In this document: piece by piece, positions 51,356-59,753 of the stretch
How the letters are laid out: each line of letters opens with the position of its first letter
Numbering within the stretch: position 1 is the first letter of the stretch
Assembly (NCBI GenBank): GCA_949296775.1
Contig: CASFQA010000001.1
Location: 1-64,000 of the forward strand
Origin: an uncultured bacterium
GTDB taxonomy: Bacteria > Bacillota_I > Bacilli_A > RFN20 > CAG-826
Direction: 5' to 3'
DNA length: 64,000 bases
The notes under the pieces: generated by a model
The model's input: only the letters and a program-made list of their open reading frames with translations
Told to the model about the DNA's origin: nothing
The model's database searches: none
Position numbers and translations under genes: made by a program

Positions 51356-51391
51356 GTGTAAACGCGAGAAAAAGGAATGTAAACGCTTTAG
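51356..51391 (-). promoter_or_regulatory. Two TGTAAACGC repeats, LacI/CcpA-like half-sites
   Basis: TGTAAACGC occurs at 51357-51365 and 51378-51386, exactly 21 bases apart. The second copy (TGTAAACGCTTTA) resembles a cre site with one mismatch. They lie 30-60 bases upstream of the pyroglutamyl-peptidase homologue. Confidence 0.45.
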
Positions 51392-52179
51392 ATGATGGCC
51401 AAGTTATAAAATCTTCGGGCGTTGAGGTAGAACAAATGTTCTTCCTCTATCCCCGTTAAGCCGTTATTCGGCGCGAAATACTCGCGGTAGAGCGGATTAG
51501 CCAAGGTAAAGGCCCCATCGATCGGGTTATCGGTCCCAAACATTATCCGGTTCAAGCCGATTTCCCGCAGGACCCTCTTGGCGATATCCAAGGGCACCCA
51601 AGCGCAGTCGGCGTACATATTGGGGCAGCGCCGCATGGTCTCTAAGCAATAGAGGTTATCGGTGCAAAGCTCCATATGGGCGGCGACGAAGTTCAAGTCG
51701 GGGTAAGCCAAGCAGACGTTCTCCAAATGCTTGATTGATGAGTATTCGTCGATGGCGGTATGGACGAGGAGTGGGAAACGGAAGCGTTTTGCTAAGTCGA
51801 GCCAAGCCTCTAAACGGGGGTCATCGATCGGGAGGCGTTCCCCGTATGGGTGGAATTTCATCCCGACGATGTCTTTTCGATGGGTTTTGATGTAGCGGAT
51901 GAGCTCTTGGCTCGGCTGCTCCTGCTGGGGGCGGATCCATAACAAGGCGCCGATTTGGTCGGGGTGGGCTAAATGAAAGGCCACCGTCTGCTTAAGTATT
52001 TCGAGAGTGGGCTTGTTTTTGGGGGTCAAGTCGCCAACGGAAGGGAATTCCGCCCCGTCGGTATTCGAGACCAGGCTATAGGCGATCCCGTACTTTTCCA
52101 TCGAGGAAAGAATCAGCTGTTTCGAGGCGGCTAAAGTCGGGAAAGAACCGATATGGGCGTGGGCGTCGATTATTTTCAT
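51388..52179 (-). CDS. Amidohydrolase family 2 metal-dependent hydrolase
   Basis: 263 residues. TIM-barrel amidohydrolase with the N-terminal metal motif IDAHAHIGS, a histidine in GMKFHPYGER, another in LLVHTAIDE and in FVAAHMELCT, and the final aspartate in IMFGTDNPIDG. The substrate is unknown. ATG 52179 overlaps the stop of the uridine kinase gene (TGATG), so the two are translationally coupled, though no metabolic link is evident. Confidence 0.85.
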   Translation of the reverse strand: MKIIDAHAHIGSFPTLAASKQLILSSMEKYGIAYSLVSNTDGAEFPSVGDLTPKNKPTLEILKQTVAFHLAHPDQIGALLWIRPQQEQPSQELIRYIKTHRKDIVGMKFHPYGERLPIDDPRLEAWLDLAKRFRFPLLVHTAIDEYSSIKHLENVCLAYPDLNFVAAHMELCTDNLYCLETMRRCPNMYADCAWVPLDIAKRVLREIGLNRIMFGTDNPIDGAFTLANPLYREYFAPNNGLTGIEEEHLFYLNARRFYNLAII

Positions 52180-52793
52180 CAATGGATCAGCTTGGCTTTG
52201 AGGTCGCGGAGGAGGGCCGCCATCTGCTTTTCGTCGAGGCCGTCGTTCTCGTCGTTATGGAAAACGAAATCGGCCTTTCCTTTGGCGGGCTCGACGTATT
52301 TTAAGTGCATCGGCTTGACTGAGGAAAGGTATTGCTTGATGACCCCCTCGGCGGTCCTTCCCCGCTGGGTCAGGTCGCGTTGGAGCCGCCTAGCAAGGCG
52401 GACGTCGGGCTCGGCGTCGACGTAGATGACGTAATCGTAGGTTTCCTTGGGCAATTGCATGACCATGATCCCCTCGACGAAGACGATGTCCTTGGGGGCG
52501 AAAGGGCGGGTGACCTTCATTCGGGTGTGGGAAGCGAAATCGTATTGCGGGATATCGATGCTTTCCCCGTTTCGGAGCTTGGTCAAATGGGTCAGGAGCA
52601 GCTCCTCGTCGAGCATGGCCGGGTCATCGTAATTCAATAAGTCCCGTTCCTCGCTCGGCAGATGGCCTTGGTCCCGATAATAGGAATCGTAGGAAAGGAT
52701 GGCGCTCGGGCAGCGCAAATTGTCGCGGAGCGCCCGCGAGATGAAAGTCTTGCCTGAGCCGGAACCCCCACAGATAGCGATTAGATGGGTCAT
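52179..52793 (-). CDS. udk: Uridine kinase
   Basis: 204 residues from ATG 52793, which has GGAGG about nine bases upstream; the open frame continues upstream but over the promoter and tRNA region. P-loop ICGGSGSGKTFIS, then ILSYDSYYRDQ and VFVEGIMVM and the lid arginines RLQRDLTQRGRT match the uridine/cytidine kinase family. It phosphorylates uridine or cytidine for pyrimidine salvage. Confidence 0.9.
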   Translation of the reverse strand: MTHLIAICGGSGSGKTFISRALRDNLRCPSAILSYDSYYRDQGHLPSEERDLLNYDDPAMLDEELLLTHLTKLRNGESIDIPQYDFASHTRMKVTRPFAPKDIVFVEGIMVMQLPKETYDYVIYVDAEPDVRLARRLQRDLTQRGRTAEGVIKQYLSSVKPMHLKYVEPAKGKADFVFHNDENDGLDEKQMAALLRDLKAKLIH

Positions 52794-52867
52794 CGGTTTT
52801 TTCCTCCGGAAAGCCATTCTATACCAGCCTATTGTTTCTTTCCATCGTCTATAGACGAAAGAAACAC

Positions 52868-52895
52868 TTGAATTTGGAGTCGGGTTGGGTACAAT
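52868..52895 (+). promoter_or_regulatory. Promoter of tRNA-Gln
   Basis: TTGAAT (52868-52873), 16-base spacer, TACAAT (52890-52895), 14 bases before the tRNA. Confidence 0.65.
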
Positions 52896-52908
52896 AACCC
52901 TCGCACCT

Positions 52909-52983
52909 TGGGGTGTAGCCAAGTGGTAAGGCATCGGACTCTGAATCCGAGACGCGCTGGTCCGATCCCAGCCACCCCAGCCA
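52909..52983 (+). tRNA. tRNA-Gln (CTG) with unusual T-loop
   Basis: Acceptor TGGGGTG/CACCCCA, D-loop with GG, anticodon loop CTCTGAA with CTG, encoded GCCA. The T arm is GCTGG-TCCGATC-CCAGC, so position 55, almost always U, is C. Confidence 0.88.
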
Positions 52984-52995
52984 GTGTGAGACTTG

Positions 52996-53023
52996 ACCGG
53001 TTAGTTGACTAACCGGTTTTTTC
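52996..53023 (+). terminator. Terminator after tRNA-Gln
   Basis: ACCGGTTAG, loop TTGA, CTAACCGGT, then TTTTT. Confidence 0.9.
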
Positions 53024-53240
53024 GTGGCAGGCCGAATATTAACGCAAAACCTGCTTATAATTCTTAAAAATCGAATGATAACCGGTTTATTTGCGACGGG
53101 CTATTGCGCTTTTTTATGGCAAACGAAAGTTTTCTTTTGGCTATAGGCGATTCCGAAAAGCCGGATGTCGGCGATTCCCTCTCGACGAAGTATTTCCGGG
53201 TAATCTTGGTTCTCTATTTGCGATTGCCGACGGCGCAGAG
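53024..53240. other. Intergenic region left of the TTCCA array
   Basis: No recognisable gene. Short frames on both strands have no domain or ribosome binding site. Confidence 0.4.
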
Positions 53241-53310
53241 GATTCCATCCGCTTCCATATACTTCCAATGATTTCCAATCGCTTCCAACGTCTTCCAATC
53301 ATTTCCAAAA
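53241..53310. repeat. Seven TTCCA units with strict 10-bp period
   Basis: TTCCA starts at 53243, 53253, 53263, 53273, 53283, 53293 and 53303, each exactly ten bases after the last (complement TGGAA). The five bases between units vary. The spacing equals about one helical turn, so all units face the same side of the DNA. It lies between two terminators and outside any gene. Binding array or small RNA are possible; nothing similar is seen elsewhere in the window. Confidence 0.85.
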
Positions 53311-53327
53311 CGGTAATCGATGATAAG

Positions 53328-53349
53328 AAAAAAAGAGCCTTTCGGCCCT
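53328..53349 (-). terminator. Terminator of pepT
   Basis: On the minus strand AGGGCC, loop GAAA, GGCTCT, followed by six or more Ts (53333-53328). Confidence 0.8.
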
Positions 53350-53361
53350 TTGGTTTGGCGT

Positions 53362-54564
53362 TTAGTCGATAGCCATGATGGCCTTGACGATTTCAATCAT
53401 CAGGTTGAATTCCTTGACTGAGAGGAATTCGTAACGGCCATGGTGGTTGTAGGAACCGGTGCCCAGGTTGGGGGTGGGGCAGCCTTTGAAGGAGAAGGTG
53501 GCTCCGTCGGTCCCGCCGCGGATCGGGGGGAAGGTGGGGGTGAGGCCGAGCTTATTGAAGGCTTTGACGGCGGTGTTGATGGCTTCCGGATGCTCGTCGA
53601 TGACCTCTTTCATGTTCCGATATTGATCCTCGACCTGCATTCTGACTTGGCAGCCGGGATAACGGGCCTCGCATTCCTTGACCGCGGTCTCGAACTCTTT
53701 CTTTTGCTCATCGAGCTTCTTTTTGTCGTGGTTGCGGAGGATGTAATGCAAATGGGCTTCGGCGACGTTGCCTTCGATGCCGATGAGGTGGTTGAACCCT
53801 TCCCGCCCCTCGGTGTATTCCGGCCGCTTGGTCGCCGGCAACAGCCGATCGAACTTGAAGGCGCAGGTGCAGGCGTTGACCATTTTGTTCTTCGCCTCGC
53901 CCGGATGGATGGCTTTGCCAAGGATGGTCACCTCGACTTTGGCGGCGTTGAAGGTCTCGTAAGCGATTTCGTAGGGATCGCCCCCGTCGATGGTGTAGGC
54001 GTATTTGGCTCCGAACTTCTTCGCGTCGAAGTGGTCGGCCCCCCGGCCGATTTCCTCATCGGGGGTGAAGCAGAAGCAAATCGGGTGATGCTTGACTTCC
54101 GGATGGGAGACGAAATAGTCGAGGACGGCCATGATGATGGCGACCCCGGCTTTGTCATCGGCCCCTAAAAGGGTGTCGCCGCTGGTGACGATGAGATCCT
54201 CGCCGATATGGGAGGAGAGGATGGGGAATTCCTTTGGGTCGAGGGAATAAAAGTCGTTTAGCCTGATTGTTTTCCCGTCGTAACCCTCAATGTATTGGGG
54301 CTTCACGTCTTTGCCCGATTCCTCGGAGGCGGTGTCGACGTGGGCGTTGAGGCCGATCGGCTCGCTCCCTTCTTCCCCGTCGAGGCGACCATAGAGGATG
54401 CCGAACTCATCGATGTAAGCCTCAATCCCCATTTCTTTGACCTGCTTTAGGAGCAATTTGGTCAGGTTCAGCTCTTTGGCGGCCGAGGGGACGGTGGAAC
54501 TCGACTCGTCGCTTTGGGTGTCGATCTTGACGTATTCGAGGAATCTTTCGATTGCTTTGTCCAT
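53362..54564 (-). CDS. pepT: Peptidase T (tripeptide aminopeptidase)
   Basis: 400 residues, M20 family. Metal motifs NAHVDTA, LLGADDKAGVAI, FTPDEEIGRG and TIDGGDPYE, and the final metal histidine in YNHHGRYEFLS. IRGGTDGATFSFKG is typical of PepT. It removes the N-terminal residue from tripeptides in the cytoplasm. The ribosome binding site is a weak A/G-rich stretch (AAAGAAAG). Together with pepC on the other strand it indicates peptide use. Confidence 0.95.
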   Translation of the reverse strand: MDKAIERFLEYVKIDTQSDESSSTVPSAAKELNLTKLLLKQVKEMGIEAYIDEFGILYGRLDGEEGSEPIGLNAHVDTASEESGKDVKPQYIEGYDGKTIRLNDFYSLDPKEFPILSSHIGEDLIVTSGDTLLGADDKAGVAIIMAVLDYFVSHPEVKHHPICFCFTPDEEIGRGADHFDAKKFGAKYAYTIDGGDPYEIAYETFNAAKVEVTILGKAIHPGEAKNKMVNACTCAFKFDRLLPATKRPEYTEGREGFNHLIGIEGNVAEAHLHYILRNHDKKKLDEQKKEFETAVKECEARYPGCQVRMQVEDQYRNMKEVIDEHPEAINTAVKAFNKLGLTPTFPPIRGGTDGATFSFKGCPTPNLGTGSYNHHGRYEFLSVKEFNLMIEIVKAIMAID

Positions 54565-54728
54565 ATGTCTTTCTTTTCTCTTTTTCTCTAAATTAATTTG
54601 TATACGGCGGCATTCTACTTTTCCTTTTTGCCTAAAGCAACGGACTTGACCTTCTATTTACATTCCTTCGTTTCCTCTATCGCGGCTACCGATTGGGTCC
54701 TTTTTCGCCCTTAACGAAGACTAAGAAG

Positions 54729-54756
54729 TTGAAAAGCGCCTGCCAATTGCTAGAAT
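54729..54756 (+). promoter_or_regulatory. Promoter of pepC
   Basis: TTGAAA (54729-54734), 16-base spacer, TAGAAT (54751-54756). AAGGAG (54771-54776) then leads to ATG 54786. Confidence 0.7.
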
Positions 54757-54785
54757 AGCACCTTGCATTTAAGGAGCCTATCTGA

Positions 54786-56120
54786 ATGAAGGAACAAGCG
54801 TTAAGCCAAGAGTATTTGCAGAAAACGGCCGATCAAGCCAAAAACGACGGGAAGTTATCCCTCCTCCGCCACGCCTTGTCGCGGACCCCTTTGACCGCGG
54901 TCATCTACCGAAATGAGTCGCGGCTATCCCCCGAGCATAGCCTCGAGGTCAAGACCATGAGCGTCTGCGACCAAAAAGCCAGCGGGAGGTGCTGGATATT
55001 CGCCGGGCTTAATCTGCTCCGGGAGATCATCGCCAAGAAGCTAGACGCGGCGAACTTCGAGCTGAGCCAAAATTACCTCGCCTTGTTCGATAAGGTCGAG
55101 AAGAGCAATTTCGCCCTCTGCTCCATCCTTTCCTTGCTTGAGGAGGGGAAAGAGCCCAACGAGCGGGTGTTCATGCACGTTTTGACTGAGCCGGTCGGCG
55201 ACGGGGGCCAATGGGATATGTTCGTGAACCTCGTCACGAAATACGGCTTGCTGCCGAAAGCCGCTTTCCCGGAAACCTACCAATCCTCCAATACCCGGGA
55301 ATCGGATTTCCTGGTCAATGAGGCCATCCGCGGCTTTGCCGCCCAAGCTCATAAGCTGTTCAAATCCAACCGGAAGCAAGAGGCCTACCGGCTTAAGGAA
55401 GAGACCATCGATAAGATCTATAAGCTTTTCCTCTCTTGCTTCGGGGTCCCGCCGGAAAGCTTCGACTTGGTCTATGTCGATAAGAAGGGGGAATACCATC
55501 GGGAAGCCGACCTAACCCCCTCGTCGTTCTTCGAGAAATACATCGGGGCCGAATACCTTTGCGCCTTCCAGTCGCTTATCAATTCCCCGACCGAGGATAA
55601 GCCTTTCTTCCATAACTTCACCGTCGACTACCTAGGCAACGTCATCGAAGGGCGGCCCATCAACCACCTCAACGTCCCGATGGATAGGATGGAGGAAGCC
55701 ATCATCGCCCAGCTTAAGGACGGATTGCCGGTTTGGTTCGGGAGCGACGTCAGCTTCAACCGCGACCGCGAATTGCCCTATTGGAGCGACCAATCCCACG
55801 ATTACCAAGGGGCGTTTGGGCTCGACATCGCCTTCGACAAAGCCGATATGCTCGATTTCCGGGGCTCAGCCATGAACCACGCCATGCTCATCACCGGGGT
55901 CGATTTGAAAGACGATAAGCCAGTCAGCTGGAAGATCGAGAACTCCTGGGGCGATAAAAACGGCGACAAAGGGTATTACTACATGTCCGAATCCTGGTTC
56001 AGCCATTTCGTCTATCAAGCGGTGGTGAGTTCCCGTTACCTCAATGAAGCGGAAAAGAAAGCCGCCGCGGCCGAGCCGACCCATCTTCCCCCCTGGGACC
56101 CGATGGGGACCCTCGCCTAA
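54786..56120 (+). CDS. pepC: Aminopeptidase C (bleomycin hydrolase family, C1B)
   Basis: 444 residues. The papain-like triad is visible: Cys69 in QKASGRCWIFAG, His in SAMNHAMLITGVD and Asn in WKIENSWGDKNGDKGYY. The length is that of cytoplasmic PepC, which forms a hexameric barrel and trims peptides from the N-terminus. The C-terminus (THLPPWDPMGTLA) is of the usual type that reaches into the active site. Confidence 0.95.
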   Translation: MKEQALSQEYLQKTADQAKNDGKLSLLRHALSRTPLTAVIYRNESRLSPEHSLEVKTMSVCDQKASGRCWIFAGLNLLREIIAKKLDAANFELSQNYLALFDKVEKSNFALCSILSLLEEGKEPNERVFMHVLTEPVGDGGQWDMFVNLVTKYGLLPKAAFPETYQSSNTRESDFLVNEAIRGFAAQAHKLFKSNRKQEAYRLKEETIDKIYKLFLSCFGVPPESFDLVYVDKKGEYHREADLTPSSFFEKYIGAEYLCAFQSLINSPTEDKPFFHNFTVDYLGNVIEGRPINHLNVPMDRMEEAIIAQLKDGLPVWFGSDVSFNRDRELPYWSDQSHDYQGAFGLDIAFDKADMLDFRGSAMNHAMLITGVDLKDDKPVSWKIENSWGDKNGDKGYYYMSESWFSHFVYQAVVSSRYLNEAEKKAAAAEPTHLPPWDPMGTLA

Positions 56121-56166
56121 ATTGCCTTTTAGGCAAAAACCATATCCCAAAGCTTTTCGACTGCGG

Positions 56167-56172
56167 TAAAAT
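56167..56172 (+). promoter_or_regulatory. -10 box seven bases before a GTG start
   Basis: TAAAAT at 56167-56172, then seven bases, then GTG 56180. The -35 region is poor and no ribosome binding site exists, so transcription probably begins at the GTG. Confidence 0.5.
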
Positions 56173-56179
56173 TCGCCCG

Positions 56180-58636
56180 GTGAAAAGCTTTTTCTCTTTG
56201 CTCAATAAGAAACGGGCCCGGAATCTGCTCGGCAACTTCCAGCAGTTCATCTCCATCATTTTGATGGGCGGGATCGCCATGACCTTGTTCGTGGGGCTGT
56301 TTTCCAATTCCGACTCTTTGTCCTCTAGGGTCGAGCAGGCTTATGAAGAAGGCGACTTCCCTTCCTTGTATTTATTCACTTCCGAAGGGCGGATGGAGGA
56401 CGAGAACCGCCTTATCCGCCTCCTTGATGATGACGATGTCCTCGACAGTCGGCTTGAAGTCACCGCCTCTTTCGGGGGCCGTCCCGTCTATTTGGCCGTC
56501 ACCGACGGGATGCCGGAGCTCAGCCACCCCTATGAAATCGAAGGGGAGTTCGACGAGGAGCGTTTCTTCTTCATCGATTCCTCTTTAGGCGGGGATACCT
56601 CTTCTTTGCTCGGAACCATCGCCGTCGATAAGCCGGCTGAACTCGAGATATCGATGGCCGCCTTCTCCGCCTATTTAGAGGGGATCGACCAATCGATAAA
56701 AGATCTTCTGGAGGCTTCCTTATTGCCCGATAAAACCAACCCATTAGAAGCCGATAACCTGGTTTTGACCCTGACCCCGACCAATTACATGCGCCATCCG
56801 GAGAATATCTCGATGGCCGCATACTCGACCTCGACCATCCTTATATCCCGCGACTATTTCTTCTCCGCCCTCGAGCAGATGCTTTCTTCCTTTTTCCTTC
56901 AGGGGACCGCCGATATCATCGCCTCGATGCTGCCGGGGATGATCGAAGATAACCTTTATCTGATCAAGACCGACCGGGCGGCGGAATTGAAGGAAAGGAT
57001 AACCGCGGAGTTTGAGGGGAAGGATAACTTCCTTTATTGCGTCGAGTCGACCGAAGCCCCTTGGAGCGCCGCCATCCAAGTCGAGCTGACCGAAGCCACC
57101 TCCTTGACCTATCTATTCCCCTTCGTCTTCTTCTTCGTCGCCTTGCTCGTCATCCTCACCACCTTTGCCGAGCTCATCATGAAGGAACGGATCGAGATCG
57201 GGACGCTGAAGGCCTTAGGGCTAAGTAGCGCCGAGATCATCTCCCATTACGTTTTCTTGATCATGGCCTTATTGACCGTCTCCTCGGTCTTGGGCTTCGT
57301 CATCGGCCCGTTATCGATCCCCATCATCATGGGGCAAAAGTACGACATCCTCTATTCGCTGCCCTCGCGGACCATGTTCGTCTTCCCGGCTTTGCCGGCC
57401 CTTTTGTCGTTTTTCGCCTTCTTGTTGGCTGGCGGAATATGCGCCTATTTGGTGGCTAGGAAGCAATTGAGGCTCTTGCCATCCGAATGCATGCGCCCGG
57501 AATCGCGGTCCTTCCGCGGGCGAAGCGGGGAAGAGAAGGCCAAGCGGCCCTCGGCCTTCGCTTTGGCCTGCAAGATGGCTTTCCGCTCGATGCGGTCAGG
57601 GCTATTCAAATCGGTGATGGTCGTGGTCGGGGTGGCCGGGTGCACCGCCTTGCTTTTATGCGGCTTCGGGATCGAGGATACCCTCGACAAGGGGATTGAG
57701 GTCGATACCGAATTGGCCTATGGGTCCTCGCTTCGGGGCAATTACGCCTATAACAGCTATGAACGTTACCCATCCTATTTCGGAGTCGCGGGGATCGCGA
57801 CCGCCAATCAGATGTATAGCGAGGCGACGAACATCAGCTTCGGCAGCAAGTCGAATCTGTCGCAGGCGATGCTGCTGGAGGAAAGCCATGAGCTGGTCAA
57901 GGTGAGGACTGAAAAAGGCAAGGTATCCTTGGCTTTGCAAACCGCGGAGCAGCTTGGGGCTGAAGTGGGGGATGTGGTCTCTTTCTCGGTATTAGGGAAG
58001 CCCTTTGAGATGGAGGTCGCGGCGATCTACGAGACTTTCTCCTTTAACGGGGTGGTCGGGATAATCGACGATTTCGCCGCCTCGCCGGTTTATAACGCCG
58101 TCTTCCTTTCGGTCGAAGAGGGGGTGAGCCCTTCGACGGTCAAAAAGCAGATCGAAGAGGCCGCCCCCGACCTTTTCTCCTCCTTGCAGACGAAGGAGGA
58201 AACCTTAGAGCAGGTCCGCTCCATCGTCTCCGGCATCTCGGTGATGACCAACGCGGTCAAGGTGTTCGCGATCCTTTTGGCGTTGGTGGTTTTGTATAAC
58301 CTAGCCTTGCTAAGCTTCCGGACCCGCTTCCGGGAGATCGCGACCTTGAAGGTATTGGGCTTCTCCTTCGTCGAGATCGGGGTCAGCTTGATTTTAGAGG
58401 CGTTGCTGTTGTCCGCGATCGGCTTTTCTCTCGGGTGCTTATTCGGCTTCCCCTTCATGTACGCGACCTTGAAAGTCAACGAGGTCAGTTTAGTCCGCTT
58501 CCTTTATACCCTAAGCCCCTTAAGCTACGTTTATGCTTTCCTATTGACCTTCGGGGTTTCCTTCGTGGTTAACCTATATACTTCCTTCTTGGCGAGGAAG
58601 GTCAGGATGGTCGAGAGCTTGAAGTCGGTTGAGTAG
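56180..58636 (+). CDS. FtsX-family ABC transporter permease
   Basis: 818 residues. A membrane segment after a short basic N-terminus (FISIILMGGIAMTLFVGLF), a large extracytoplasmic domain (about 45-310), then three membrane segments (about 315-430), a second extracytoplasmic domain (about 500-690) and three final membrane segments. Two FtsX domains (ERIEIGTLKALGLSSAEI and FREIATLKVLGFSFVEIG) mark the family, which includes lipoprotein- and peptide-exporting or regulatory permeases. No ABC ATPase or MacA-like partner is encoded beside it. Start GTG 56180 appears leaderless. Confidence 0.85.
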   Translation: MKSFFSLLNKKRARNLLGNFQQFISIILMGGIAMTLFVGLFSNSDSLSSRVEQAYEEGDFPSLYLFTSEGRMEDENRLIRLLDDDDVLDSRLEVTASFGGRPVYLAVTDGMPELSHPYEIEGEFDEERFFFIDSSLGGDTSSLLGTIAVDKPAELEISMAAFSAYLEGIDQSIKDLLEASLLPDKTNPLEADNLVLTLTPTNYMRHPENISMAAYSTSTILISRDYFFSALEQMLSSFFLQGTADIIASMLPGMIEDNLYLIKTDRAAELKERITAEFEGKDNFLYCVESTEAPWSAAIQVELTEATSLTYLFPFVFFFVALLVILTTFAELIMKERIEIGTLKALGLSSAEIISHYVFLIMALLTVSSVLGFVIGPLSIPIIMGQKYDILYSLPSRTMFVFPALPALLSFFAFLLAGGICAYLVARKQLRLLPSECMRPESRSFRGRSGEEKAKRPSAFALACKMAFRSMRSGLFKSVMVVVGVAGCTALLLCGFGIEDTLDKGIEVDTELAYGSSLRGNYAYNSYERYPSYFGVAGIATANQMYSEATNISFGSKSNLSQAMLLEESHELVKVRTEKGKVSLALQTAEQLGAEVGDVVSFSVLGKPFEMEVAAIYETFSFNGVVGIIDDFAASPVYNAVFLSVEEGVSPSTVKKQIEEAAPDLFSSLQTKEETLEQVRSIVSGISVMTNAVKVFAILLALVVLYNLALLSFRTRFREIATLKVLGFSFVEIGVSLILEALLLSAIGFSLGCLFGFPFMYATLKVNEVSLVRFLYTLSPLSYVYAFLLTFGVSFVVNLYTSFLARKVRMVESLKSVE

Positions 58637-58762
58637 TCGGGATTTGCCGCTTTATCCATTGTTTTCCCTTCGATAAATCATTTTCGTTTTATATCGTCGG
58701 GAACGTGGGGTTATCTTGCACGAAACCGACGAAAATGTTGTTCTTTTTCCGGAGGAAAAGGA

Positions 58763-59265
58763 ATGCTTGGTTATCTTCAATTCAAGTCTTATCGAATGTT
58801 CGAGGGGATATCATCGCTTTCTTGTTATGCCGATTGCCGGAGCAAACGCCTGCTATGCAACGCGACCGAGAAGGACGGGCGAATGGTGCTTAAATCGTTG
58901 GGAATCTACGGGTTAACAATTCTGGCAAAACCGGCATCATCGATTTGTTCGCCATTTTGAAATCGATCTTCGACGACCAATGGGCGCGGCTGCGCTTCAA
59001 CGAGGCCATTTTCGGCGACGATGAGACGACTGAGATTGAGGTCGAATGGAGCGACGACGCCTTAGGTTGGCTCCGATATGGTTTTGCCTATTCGCGGTCC
59101 GGCGGGTTTATGAAAGAGTGCCTTTCCTTAGTCCGTTACTACGTTTCGGGGAAGGCGAGAGTCGATAACGTGTTGTTCGTCGATCGGGCCAAGAAAGAAT
59201 TCCGCCTTTTCGGCGATAAGCCGACGGCGGATATATCCATCATCTCCCCCGCCAGGCCTTTATGA
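58763..59265 (+). pseudogene. Remnant of an AAA ATPase (AbiLi/AAA15-like)
   Basis: GGAGGAAAAGGA stands before ATG 58763. The frame reads MLGYLQFKSYRMFEG and MVLKSLGIYG, then a missing base near 58911 shifts the Walker A (GVNNSGKTGIIDLF) into the next frame, which continues as IFDDQWARLRFNEAIF, EIEVEWSDDALGWLRYGF and RAKKEFRLFGD to TGA 59263-59265. This is the N-terminal part of an AAA15-type ATPase (about 160 residues); the rest, with Walker B and signature, is missing. Probably a decayed defence gene, joined by a deletion to the next fragment. Confidence 0.65.
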
Positions 59266-59746
59266 TTTCGTTTTCTGCGTCTATGACGTCGATGAGGGAA
59301 TCGATGATCCGAAGTCACCATTCTATGAAGCGCGACGATTGCTGCTTTTAACGTTGGGAACGGAGGAGGCGGTCGATAACGTAAGCCTCTGCACCAATCC
59401 AAACATCCTTCAATTGATTCTCCTTTGCTGCCGAGGACTTGATGAGGTTGGCTTGCATTCGACCTCCAAGCTAACCAATACCCCGATTGTCCATATTTGC
59501 TTCCCCTCAATTGACCGGGAGCGAGACTACGATGCGACAAAATGGCAACTTCGCATTATCTCGGATGCCTTTGGATATGGAACCTATCGCTTCGAGGATA
59601 TTCTGACTTATGGCGCTTCTTCGTCTTCCGATTATCGTGATCTTCCCGGCAGCAACTGGATTCCTCTTTTGCGGATTCTGTTGGGGAATGACGTAAAAGG
59701 GTTTCTCAGGCGTTATCCGCTTTTTACCAATCGGGCAAACGAATGA
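59255..59746 (+). pseudogene. Remnant of a TOPRIM/RloB-like protein
   Basis: Without a start codon the frame opens with LYDFVFCVYDVDEGIDD, which resembles the DxD metal motif of TOPRIM/RloB domains, followed by LCTNPNILQLILLCC, the place where RloB has its SNPxFExWL motif, and continues to NRANE with TGA 59744-59746. About 164 residues remain. In AbiL-type systems a RloB-like gene follows the AAA15 ATPase gene, which is the order seen here. Similarity is from memory and moderate. Confidence 0.5.
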
Positions 59747-59753
59747 TTTCATC

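Noticed and set aside
53241-53310. TTCCA array as a CRISPR
   Set aside because: Units are 5 bases with 5-base gaps, far too short for repeats and spacers, and there are no cas genes.
53101-53396. Two minus-strand frames across the TTCCA array
   Set aside because: The 10-bp period is not a multiple of three, the frames have no domain and one overlaps pepT.
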